Below, one piece after another: positions 26,837 through 35,055 of a stretch of DNA of 64,000 nucleotides. Every line of letters begins with the position of its first letter. The stretch's first letter is position 1. The position numbers and the translations under genes were made by a program. Origin of the DNA: SAR324 cluster bacterium (GTDB lineage Bacteria; SAR324; XYD2-FULL-50-16); the NCBI GenBank assembly GCA_028282885.1, contig JANQGX010000011.1, positions 1 to 64,000 on the forward strand. The letters are read 5' to 3'. The notes under the pieces were generated by a model that did no database searches, was not told where the DNA came from, and saw nothing but the letters and a program-made list of their open reading frames with translations.

Positions 26837-28830
26837 AAATCAAGACCCGTATTTACGCCAGCGCATTTCTCTCTATTCTCCTGGTTTCGGTGATCTCGGT
26901 GTTGATCATCAAATCAACGCTGACTGTCAACAATGAGTTGGAGCGCGATATGGCTGTCAATGAGCTGGTGAAGGAGACAACCAATCTGATTCTGATTACC
27001 AATGATTACCTGAGGCTTCACAACGAACGCAGCGAGAAACAATGGGAGTACCAGCTCGAATCCATCCTGGTTAAAATCGGGAGAATTGATCAACCGGAAT
27101 CTCTTCAATCAACCCATAATCTGCTGCAGATGCTAAAAGAGTATTTTCTGCGGATCAAGGCCGAGGATGAGTTAAAAAAGAAATTGCTGAAGGAGGGTGC
27201 CGATGAGATTGAGATCCGGAAAATAGATCAATCCCAACAGATGTTAATGGAGCAGATCCTGATCAATTCACAGCAGATTCATCGGGATATGTTCAAACTC
27301 GCTGAAGAAACGCACCTGAAGGTTCATGAATTTCAGAGTGATACCAGAAAGATCATCTTCAGTCTCGTTTTGGTATTGCTGATTATTCTGATTCTGAACT
27401 CATTAATCACGATTAAAAGGGTATCCCTGCCCCTGATTCGGCTTCTGGATGAAGTTAAAAAAGTGGAAGCGGAAAAAGCAGCGGAGCAGGGAATTGAACA
27501 CACGCATGGCAATGACGGGCGAAGAGATGAACTTGAAGAATTGAGAATCGCGTTTGTGGACATGAAACAGCGTCTGAATCGTTCCTTTCTGAATCTCCAT
27601 AATGAAATCGGTAACCGTAAAAAAGCCGAGGATGACCTGAAGAGAGAGAAGCATTTTACGGAAGCAGCCATCGACGGCTTGATTGATACTTTCTTTGTGT
27701 TCGATCCGGAAACCGGCAGAGCCATCCGTTGGAATAAAAGTTTTAACAAGATTTCCGGTTTCAGCGATGAAGAGATTGCCCGTAAAAAAGCTCCGGATGA
27801 CTGGTATAGCGAGGAAGATCTCAAAAAAACGGAAAACATCATGTCCAAGATAAGAGAGCAAGGGCATGCCAAGCTGGAGCTTTCATTGCAGACAAAAGAC
27901 GGGGATACTATCCCTACCGAATATTATGCGACTTCATTAAGGGATGAAAAGGAGAGGCAGACCTATGTGATTGCTATCGGCAGGGATATTACAGAGCGAA
28001 AGCTTCTTGAGTACGAGAGAATCAGGAATCTTGATCAATTGGAAGAGAGGGTGCGGGAGAGAACGCTTGAACTGGCAAAAGCCAAAGACCTGGCGGAGGT
28101 GGCAAATAAAACCAAAAGCGAATTCCTGGCCAACATATCCCATGAATTGAGAAATCCCATGCATCATATTCTCAGCTATTCAAAATACGGGGTCGAAAAA
28201 TTCGACAAGGTCAAACAGGGCAAACTGAAATACTACTTTAACCAGATTCGAACCTCGGGAACCCGGTTGATGAACCTTTTGAACGATCTGCTTGACCTCT
28301 CCAAGCTGGAAGCCGGAAAAATGGAATACAGATTCGAGAATGCCAGCTTCATGCAGATTATCGGCGATGCCGTGGACGAGTTGGGGCCGACCCTGAGTGA
28401 GAAAGAGCTGGAGGTTGAACTTGGCGACAATTGTCTCGAAACCATGGCTTATTGCGATCCCTATAAAATCGGGCAGGTGGTTCGCAATTTGCTTAGTAAC
28501 GCCATCCGTTTTACCCCGGAAGAGGAGAGTATTATCATTAGCTGTGATGAATATGAACCGGTTAACTCCCTGGTATCAGAACCGGGTGTCATCGTATCCA
28601 TTCGGGACAATGGAGTAGGGATACCCGAAGATGAGTTGGAGGTTATCTTTGACAAGTTCACCCAGAGCAGTAAAACGAAGACAGGCGCCGGAGGTACCGG
28701 TCTCGGTCTCGCCATCTGTAAAGAGATTATCGAAGATCACCAGGGGCGAATCTGGGCCGAAAACAACACGGACGGAGGAGCGACGATCAGCTTTTTTATC
28801 CCCTTTTCCCCATCAACACCCCGGGGCTGA
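26833..28830 (+). CDS. PAS-containing sensor histidine kinase
   Basis: The 665-residue membrane kinase has helices at about 9-27 and 173-193 flanking a helical periplasmic sensor region. Then come a linker, a PAS domain (about 275-390, ending G-R-D-I-T-E-R-K), a coiled coil (395-430), a HisKA box with the phospho-acceptor His437 (S-H-E-L-R-N-P) and an ATPase domain (about 540-660, D-N-G-V-G-I-P and G-T-G-L-G-L-A). It has no receiver domain. It is translationally coupled to the binding protein before it, which suggests the binding protein reports ligand to this kinase. No partner response regulator is adjacent. Confidence 0.93.
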   Translation: MKIKTRIYASAFLSILLVSVISVLIIKSTLTVNNELERDMAVNELVKETTNLILITNDYLRLHNERSEKQWEYQLESILVKIGRIDQPESLQSTHNLLQMLKEYFLRIKAEDELKKKLLKEGADEIEIRKIDQSQQMLMEQILINSQQIHRDMFKLAEETHLKVHEFQSDTRKIIFSLVLVLLIILILNSLITIKRVSLPLIRLLDEVKKVEAEKAAEQGIEHTHGNDGRRDELEELRIAFVDMKQRLNRSFLNLHNEIGNRKKAEDDLKREKHFTEAAIDGLIDTFFVFDPETGRAIRWNKSFNKISGFSDEEIARKKAPDDWYSEEDLKKTENIMSKIREQGHAKLELSLQTKDGDTIPTEYYATSLRDEKERQTYVIAIGRDITERKLLEYERIRNLDQLEERVRERTLELAKAKDLAEVANKTKSEFLANISHELRNPMHHILSYSKYGVEKFDKVKQGKLKYYFNQIRTSGTRLMNLLNDLLDLSKLEAGKMEYRFENASFMQIIGDAVDELGPTLSEKELEVELGDNCLETMAYCDPYKIGQVVRNLLSNAIRFTPEEESIIISCDEYEPVNSLVSEPGVIVSIRDNGVGIPEDELEVIFDKFTQSSKTKTGAGGTGLGLAICKEIIEDHQGRIWAENNTDGGATISFFIPFSPSTPRG

Positions 28831-29170
28831 GTCTCAGATAGATGAATCTCCTTGAATGGTGCCTGTCGGCCGACCATAGATCCAATTACCAGCCCAAAGA
28901 CCTGAAATTCACTTTTCGGTTTTTACCAGCCTCCTGAGAGGGTATCAGGAATTAATCTCTTTCAGAGACAAAGCTGTGCCCTGCACTGCTGCAAGTGACG
29001 GGTTCGATTTAGTATAAAATAGTGAGAATATTGCATTTTCATAGACTATTTCATAAAATGGAACCAAATTTAATTTGAATACCCGTGTTCACATCGATAG
29101 CCTTGCCGGTCAGAATCAGGACACAGATTGAGATCAAACCGGCTGAGATGAGTTAAAAACCCTGTGGAGC

Positions 29171-29365
29171 ATGACATACATTTCCGTACATAGAGAGAGT
29201 ATTCGGGGCGATAAGAATGATTGGAACTGGGTTGAGATGTCCATCGAACAGCACGCTGAAACAACCTTTTCCCACGGTATCTGCAAAAACTGCAGCGACG
29301 AATTATATGGTGATGAGGAATGGTATCAGAAAATAAATCCCGAAAGGAGCAATGATTCGTCGTAA
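29171..29365 (+). pseudogene. Orphan Cys-tail module of a signalling protein
   Basis: The 64 codons end with S-H-G-I-C-K-N-C-S-D-E-L-Y-G-D-E, preceded by D-K-N-D-W-N-W-V-E-M. This is the C-terminal tail commonly found after PAS or receiver domains in deltaproteobacterial kinases and regulators, where it follows a C-x-x-C pair. Here that first Cys pair is missing and no sensor or kinase domain precedes it, so it looks like the stump of a deleted gene, although a small expressed protein cannot be ruled out. Its end overlaps the start of the next kinase by 14 bases. Confidence 0.5.
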
Positions 29366-32300
29366 AACATACTTCCTCTTAATGCTGATAGCTGTTTTAT
29401 GGATACCGGGATGTGAAACCGAAATCCAGTTAACCCCCGAGGAGGAACTCTGGCTGATAGAACACAACCGGACCATTCGTGTTGCCAAAGGTATCGATGC
29501 GCCTCCCCTCAATTTTACTGACCCGTTCAGCAATCATCTGGGGCTGGCCGTCGATTATCTGAACCTGATTGCATCCAAATTAAAGGTTAAGATTGAACCG
29601 GTTCAGGTAACCAACTGGTTGGACGGTGTCAACAAAATGTCGAAAGGGGAGTTGGATATCATCTCCATGCAGCACTCGGAAAAAAGAGCGGAAACCTTTG
29701 TTTTCACCATTCCCTATTTTACCAACTCCTATGTGATTATAACCCGGAAAGGAGAAGAAAAAGAGCTGGTCGAACTGGATGAACTGGCCGTGGTGGAAGG
29801 TTATATTTTTGCCGAATACGCAAAGGCTGAATCTCCCGGCATAAAACTGGTTGAAGCGACCAGTAACCTCGATGCACTGTGGATGGTGGCAACCGGTAAA
29901 GTCGAAGCTTGTGGAGTCAGCCTGCCGTATGCTTCCTACCTGATCGATGAACACGGTCTGGACTCCCTGACCATCGCAGCCAAAACCGGTTTTTTAAACA
30001 GACTCTCATTTGGAGCGACCAGGGACAATGCTCCCCTTGTTACCCTGGTCGATAAGGCACTGGCCTCTTTTTCAAGTAAAGAGAGGAGAAACCTGCACTA
30101 TCGTTGGATTCAACTGGAAAAGGAATCTGCTGAAACAGGCCGTGTTGAAGTTGTTCTGATTATCCTGGCATTTGTTCTTCCGGGATTGATATTCCTTTTC
30201 AGAACCGGGCTTGGTGCGTTTCTATTGTTATATCGAAAAATCTTTATACTGGTCTTTTCTGCCGCGATAATCATAGCTGCGGCTATTGTCTTTTATAACA
30301 GGTATTTCAGCATCAGTTTTTCCCTCAAACCTGAAGAGCGCAAGTGGTTAAACGAGAACAGGTTGACTCTGCCCGCCTGCATTGAAGTTCCGCCCATGGC
30401 GTTTACCAATCTGGCAGGCGAATATGACGGGATGGCGATAGATCTGGCGGAACTCATGACAGAGCGTCTGGGGATTGGGCTGCATTGGGAGTGCGTCGAG
30501 TCTTATGATGCTGCTGTCAAAAAAGCAATAAAAGGGGAGATTTCCCTGTTGGTGGCACAGGAGACAGAAGAGCGTAAAAAGTACTTCAATTTTACCAGGC
30601 CTGTCTTCTCCATTCCCTATATCCTGGTGACTCGCCAGTCGAACAAATCTGTGGTCCGATTGGAGGATTTGTCGGGAAAAACTGTGACCGTTGCCAAGGG
30701 TTACCTGATTGAGTCGTATCTCAAAAACAGCTATCCCGATATCAAGCTGAAAACCGTTCCGGAGCCCCAGGCTGGCCTGATGCAGATTTCCATGGGAGAA
30801 AGCGAGTATTATGTGGGAAATCTTGCCTACGTAAGCTGGATCATCGAGCGTCTCGGTATTACCAACCTGCGAAGTGCCGGTGAGGTGGAGTTCACCAATT
30901 TATCGTCAATCGCGGTTCCCAAGGATAAGTCCATCCTCTTTTCCATCATCCAACGATTTGTCAATTCCCTTTCCCAACAGGAGTTGGATCAAATCAGGGA
31001 TCGATGGATTCATCTGGATGATGAACAGGCCCTGGACGGCAGGGTTTTAGTGATATTGACGGGGCTGCTTCTTACCATCACTATCTTGATTCTGCTGATT
31101 GCTTTTTGGAACTTTCTGTTGCGACGCACTGTTCACAAGCAAACCGAAACGATCAGGGAGAACGAAGAGCGCCTGAACCTGGCCATGTCCGTACGAAATG
31201 ACGGGATCTGGGACTGGCATTTTGATACCGATGATATCTATTTTGACACTCGCTACTACACCATGGCTGGATATGAACCTTATGAATTCCCGCAAACATA
31301 CGAAGAATGGGAGAAACGAGTTCATCCCGATGATTATGCTGGAGCAAACAAGATCATCGAGAGAATCAAGGCGGGTGAATCGCTTCCTTACGACACGGAA
31401 TTCAGATTCAGGCGCAAAAACGGAAAGTACATGTGGATCAGGTCCCGGGGGATGATAGCGGAAGTCGATGAAAAGGGGGCACCGATACGGTTTATCGGCA
31501 CCCATTCCGACATTACCGAACGCAAACTGGCGACCGATGCCCTGTCCAGGAGTGAAGCGGAATATCGCTCAACCCTGGATACCCTTCTGACCGGCATAAT
31601 TGTGCATGATGCAGAAGGCCTCATCCTGTACATCAATCCCGAGGCATGCAGGATACTTGATCTGGGTGCGGAGCAACTGATGGGAGACTACGTGTTTTCT
31701 GAAAAAAGGGCCTGGAAAGCGTACCACGAAGATTTTTCACCGATATCCGAAAATGAGTTTCCGGTCAATGTGGTACTCACTTCAAAAAAGCCATTACAGA
31801 ATTTCGTCATGGGTATAAAACCGGAAGGAGATGTTGATATCAAGTGGATCAATGTCAGCGCCATACCGGTTCTCAAAGAAAACGGGGATACGGATAAGGT
31901 GGTTGCAAACTTCGTGGATATCACGGAACTCAAACAGACCGAAGTGAAGCTCCGCAGGGCGCGTAGTTATATCTTCAATATTATCAACTCCATGCCATCG
32001 ATCCTGATCGGTATCGATTGCTCGGGCCGGGTCACCCAATGGAATAACGAAGCCGAAAAAGCCACCGGAACAGCCCTGCAACAGGCCATAGGCAGCAATC
32101 TGGTCGATATCTATCCCCAACTTGCCGGAGATATGGATTCCGTTTTAAAAACCTTAAAATCAAGAAAAGTGGCCTTTTTCTCTAAACGAAATCACCACCA
32201 CCAGGGGGAATTGAGGTTTAAGGACATTACGGTTTACCCCCTGGTTTCGGACGGCGACGAGGGGGCTGTCATTCGGGTGGACGACATTACCGAAAAGGCC

Positions 32301-33125
32301 CGATTGGAAGAGATGATGATTCAATCGGAAAAGATGCTTTCAGTCGGCGGCCTTGCAGCAGGGATGGCTCACGAAATTAACAATCCCATGGCCGGAATCA
32401 TGCAGACCGCCTCCGTTCTCAAAAACCGACTCACCAACCTGGAATTGCCGTCCAACATTCGGGCAGCCGAAGAGACCGGACTCACTATGGATTCCATTCG
32501 GGAATTCATGAGGAAAAGAGAAATTCCAACCATGATTTCGAATATCTATGAATCCGGGGTGCGTGTGACGGACATAGTGGACAACACCCTTAGTTTTTCC
32601 CGAAAAAGCGAGGCTGAGTTTGCCAATTGTGACATCGCTGATCTTATGGATAAAACCCTGGAACTCGCCGCTACTGATTACAACCTGACGAAACAGTACG
32701 ACTTCAAAGCTATTGAAGTCGTCAGGGAGTATGATGAAAACCTGCCCATGATCTCCTGTGAAAAAGCAAAGATTCAACAGGTTTTACTCAACCTGCTGCG
32801 GAACGGTTCACAGGCCATGCAAGACATATCGAACGAAAACGATAAAACAAAACCGCGGTTTGTGCTCAGATTGTCCTGCAATCGACCTGAAGGTATGCTC
32901 AAGATCGAAGTGGAGGATAATGGGCCAGGGATGGATGACATAACCCGCCGGCGGGTATTCGAACCCTTTTTTACAACCAAACCGGTTGGTGTCGGTACCG
33001 GATTGGGACTCTCGGTGTCCTATTTCATCATTACCGAAAACCACAAAGGCGAGATGAGGGTGGAATCCTCTCTCGGTAATGGTGCTTGCTTTATCATTAA
33101 ACTTCCCCTGAATCCTAAAAACTGA
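29352..33125 (+). CDS. Histidine kinase with two extracytoplasmic SBP_bac_3 domains and three PAS domains
   Basis: The 1257-residue sensor opens with a lipoprotein-like signal (L-W-I-P-G-C). A first amino-acid-binding-protein-type domain (about 25-255) is followed by two close helices (about 262-280 and 298-316). A second domain of the same fold (about 325-560) then leads to a membrane helix (about 567-590). The cytoplasmic part has three PAS domains (about 620-735, 745-865 and 875-985), a HisKA box with His1007 (A-H-E-I-N-N-P) and an ATPase domain (D-N-G-P-G-M-D, G-T-G-L-G-L-S). It should detect an amino acid or similar solute. No response regulator or receiver domain is adjacent. Confidence 0.93.
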   Translation: MIRRKTYFLLMLIAVLWIPGCETEIQLTPEEELWLIEHNRTIRVAKGIDAPPLNFTDPFSNHLGLAVDYLNLIASKLKVKIEPVQVTNWLDGVNKMSKGELDIISMQHSEKRAETFVFTIPYFTNSYVIITRKGEEKELVELDELAVVEGYIFAEYAKAESPGIKLVEATSNLDALWMVATGKVEACGVSLPYASYLIDEHGLDSLTIAAKTGFLNRLSFGATRDNAPLVTLVDKALASFSSKERRNLHYRWIQLEKESAETGRVEVVLIILAFVLPGLIFLFRTGLGAFLLLYRKIFILVFSAAIIIAAAIVFYNRYFSISFSLKPEERKWLNENRLTLPACIEVPPMAFTNLAGEYDGMAIDLAELMTERLGIGLHWECVESYDAAVKKAIKGEISLLVAQETEERKKYFNFTRPVFSIPYILVTRQSNKSVVRLEDLSGKTVTVAKGYLIESYLKNSYPDIKLKTVPEPQAGLMQISMGESEYYVGNLAYVSWIIERLGITNLRSAGEVEFTNLSSIAVPKDKSILFSIIQRFVNSLSQQELDQIRDRWIHLDDEQALDGRVLVILTGLLLTITILILLIAFWNFLLRRTVHKQTETIRENEERLNLAMSVRNDGIWDWHFDTDDIYFDTRYYTMAGYEPYEFPQTYEEWEKRVHPDDYAGANKIIERIKAGESLPYDTEFRFRRKNGKYMWIRSRGMIAEVDEKGAPIRFIGTHSDITERKLATDALSRSEAEYRSTLDTLLTGIIVHDAEGLILYINPEACRILDLGAEQLMGDYVFSEKRAWKAYHEDFSPISENEFPVNVVLTSKKPLQNFVMGIKPEGDVDIKWINVSAIPVLKENGDTDKVVANFVDITELKQTEVKLRRARSYIFNIINSMPSILIGIDCSGRVTQWNNEAEKATGTALQQAIGSNLVDIYPQLAGDMDSVLKTLKSRKVAFFSKRNHHHQGELRFKDITVYPLVSDGDEGAVIRVDDITEKARLEEMMIQSEKMLSVGGLAAGMAHEINNPMAGIMQTASVLKNRLTNLELPSNIRAAEETGLTMDSIREFMRKREIPTMISNIYESGVRVTDIVDNTLSFSRKSEAEFANCDIADLMDKTLELAATDYNLTKQYDFKAIEVVREYDENLPMISCEKAKIQQVLLNLLRNGSQAMQDISNENDKTKPRFVLRLSCNRPEGMLKIEVEDNGPGMDDITRRRVFEPFFTTKPVGVGTGLGLSVSYFIITENHKGEMRVESSLGNGACFIIKLPLNPKN

Positions 33126-33337
33126 TTCAATCCCCAAGATGTACTGATCCCGAAGGATGATGGATAACTGCGGAAGAACTGGAACAGGACAGGAAGCTTC
33201 GATTGAAACGCATGGCATGAACGGGGTCAGATTTTTTTGCCCGGGTTGCAACAGGTTTACTCCCTTGACGATCCATTCCCATTCTTAACCATTAATGACA
33301 GTCATAAATAAAAACAATCGGTTAAAGCAGGTTCTTT

Positions 33338-33366
33338 TTGACATTTCTTCTCTTTCATCTTACTAT
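33338..33366 (+). promoter_or_regulatory. Sigma-70 promoter of the molybdenum-storage-like gene
   Basis: TTGACA (33338-33343), an exact 17-base spacer and TACTAT (33361-33366) lie 36 bases upstream of the start codon. It is one of the strongest promoter-like sequences in the window. Confidence 0.7.
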
Positions 33367-33401
33367 AAAAGCTAATAACCTTTTCCTATAGGAGATTGCA
33401 A

Positions 33402-34274
33402 ATGGCAAAACTGATAAAAGAAGAAGAGGCAAAAGGCAGACTGCATATCGACACTCCCCTCATGGGGGAATCACTTGTCAGTAAGAAATTGCTGGCGACA
33501 ACCGAAGCTGAATCCTATTTTCGTGTTCATCCCGATATCAATGTGATGAAAATCGGTGGCCAGAGTATCATGGATCGGGGGGCAAAAGCTCTTTTTCCTA
33601 TCCTGGATGCCCTGGTGGAAGCCAAGGATAAGCACAAGATCCTTCTGATGACAGGCGGAGGAACTCGAGCCCGTCATGTATACAATATCGGAGTCGACCT
33701 GGGAATGCCCACGGGGGTTCTTTCCAAACTGGGGGATAAAGTGTCCTGGCAAAACGCAGAAATGCTATCGATTCTTCTGGCCAAACACGGGGGTGTGAAG
33801 ATTGGCCACGGCGATCATCTGGAGCAACTGACCATGTTTTGCCGTCTCGGCTATCTGCCGATTACATTTGGTGTTCCGCCATACGGATTTTTTGAACACC
33901 CCGCCGAATTCGGATCTATTCCCCCTCATCGTACGGATTGTGGTGCTTTTTTGCTTGCGGAAAACATAGGTGCCCGCTCCCTGATCTATCTTAAAGACGA
34001 GAAGGGGCTGTTTGAGACCGATCCCAAAAAAGTGGATGAGGCGAAAAAGGGTTCGTTGAAGTATTTCGATCGAATCTCAGCCCGGGAACTGATTGAACTG
34101 GATCTGGATGATTTGATTATCGAAAGACCGGTCCTCGATTTTCTGCAGCGTTCAAAATGTCTGAAACAGCTCCAGATTATCGATGCACTCAGCCATCCCG
34201 AGCATATTCACGCTGCATTGGCCGGTGAACACGTCGGTACCATTATCTACAAGGATGAGAAAAAAGCTGAATAA
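33402..34274 (+). CDS. Molybdenum storage protein-like amino-acid-kinase-fold protein
   Basis: The 290-residue protein has the UMP-kinase-type fold. It matches molybdenum storage protein subunits, especially MosB, from remembered sequence: V-M-K-I-G-G-Q-S-I-M-D-R-G near residue 47, T-R-A-R-H-V-Y near 88, the I-P-P-H-R-T-D-C-G-A-F-L-L-A-E block and the ending L-A-G-E-H-V-G-T-I-I. Such proteins form a cage that binds ATP and stores polyoxomolybdate or tungstate. Azotobacter uses two subunits, while here only one gene is present, so a homomer or a related non-storage function is possible. ATG 33402 has a GGAGA site. A strong promoter lies upstream. Confidence 0.82.
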   Translation: MAKLIKEEEAKGRLHIDTPLMGESLVSKKLLATTEAESYFRVHPDINVMKIGGQSIMDRGAKALFPILDALVEAKDKHKILLMTGGGTRARHVYNIGVDLGMPTGVLSKLGDKVSWQNAEMLSILLAKHGGVKIGHGDHLEQLTMFCRLGYLPITFGVPPYGFFEHPAEFGSIPPHRTDCGAFLLAENIGARSLIYLKDEKGLFETDPKKVDEAKKGSLKYFDRISARELIELDLDDLIIERPVLDFLQRSKCLKQLQIIDALSHPEHIHAALAGEHVGTIIYKDEKKAE

Positions 34275-34357
34275 ATCCGCCCGGTTTCACTATCCGGATT
34301 TCCTGGCGGTGAATCATACTCCCGATCGGTGACCGGCTCCGGTCGGGAGATAGAGGG

Positions 34358-34579
34358 TCAAACCGCGTGTTTTTTACTGCCGTCCCGTTTCCCCTTGCCC
34401 GATTCAAGATAAACCACTTTCGCTCCAGCGATGCTGGCGATCTGTTCCACCTCAACCTTACGCAGGTGTTTGGCAAATATCTTGATGTCCGCATCACAGG
34501 TTCCCACCACCCTGAATCTCGGTTTCTTCTCTCCATCCTCTACTTTCCGACGCTCCCGTACAAATATCGTTGCTGCCAT
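34358..34579 (-). CDS. Small conserved-looking basic protein
   Basis: The 73-residue, Lys- and Arg-rich protein begins A-T-I-F-V-R-E-R-R-K-V and has a compact middle part (R-F-R-V-V-G-T, K-I-F-A-K-H-L-R-K-V-E-V-E-Q-I-A) that looks like a folded alpha/beta domain. I do not recognise the family. It is divergent from the PadR gene, with a 76-base gap holding a palindrome, and convergent with the molybdenum-storage-like gene. It may therefore be a PadR target. It is too short and ordered to dismiss. Confidence 0.65.
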   Translation of the reverse strand: MAATIFVRERRKVEDGEKKPRFRVVGTCDADIKIFAKHLRKVEVEQIASIAGAKVVYLESGKGKRDGSKKHAV

Positions 34580-34636
34580 GTTGCGCTCCGCATTGAATTC
34601 TGCTAGGTAATAAACAGGAATAAGTTAAAATTAATT

Positions 34637-34657
34637 ATATATTCTTGAAGGATATAT
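34637..34657. promoter_or_regulatory. Palindrome over the padR start codon
   Basis: A 21-base near-palindrome has perfect ATATAT arms (34637-34642 and 34652-34657) around TCTTGAAGG. It overlaps the ribosome binding site and ATG of the PadR gene and sits between two divergent genes, as expected for an autorepression operator. Confidence 0.5.
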
Positions 34658-35030
34658 GTCAACGAACAAAAAAAGAAAGAAAAAGGATCACGGTCCCGGA
34701 ACCGGAAGACAAGAGAGGTATATACAACCCTCCATCTTATTGGGATTGAAGGCTAAGCCATCATATGGTTATGAAATCATTCACTCCATTCAGGATTTTG
34801 GGTTCATTGAAGGGGAGGCTCCACCGGGAATGATTTATCGCCATTTGCGTCAGCTGGAAGCGGATGATCTGGTCCGTTCCGAATGGGTTACCGAAGGCTC
34901 CGGACCGGCTAAACGGATGTATTCCTTGACTGTGGAAGGTGAGGAATTTTTGCTGGCCTGGATTGAACATATGCAGCATCAGGCGGACAAAATTAACCGA
35001 TTCGTCCGGAAATATCAGCAGATCGGCTGA
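34656..35030 (+). CDS. PadR-family transcriptional regulator
   Basis: The 124-residue winged-helix protein has a lysine-rich N-terminus, then the PadR pattern I-L-L-G-L-K-A-K-P-S-Y-G-Y-E-I. The recognition part (G-M-I-Y-R-H-L-R-Q-L-E-A-D-D-L-V) and the wing follow, then a C-terminal helix for dimerisation. PadR proteins are ligand- or metal-responsive repressors. It sits between the molybdenum-storage-like gene with the small basic gene and a convergent hybrid kinase. A palindrome covers its own start codon. Confidence 0.9.
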   Translation: MSTNKKRKKKDHGPGTGRQERYIQPSILLGLKAKPSYGYEIIHSIQDFGFIEGEAPPGMIYRHLRQLEADDLVRSEWVTEGSGPAKRMYSLTVEGEEFLLAWIEHMQHQADKINRFVRKYQQIG

Positions 35031-35055
35031 GCCGTTTCAATTGCCTGCTGGTGAG

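Noticed and set aside
28980-29010. Possible tRNA T-arm-like string (GGGTTCGATT)
   Set aside because: No acceptor, D- or anticodon stems could be folded around it.
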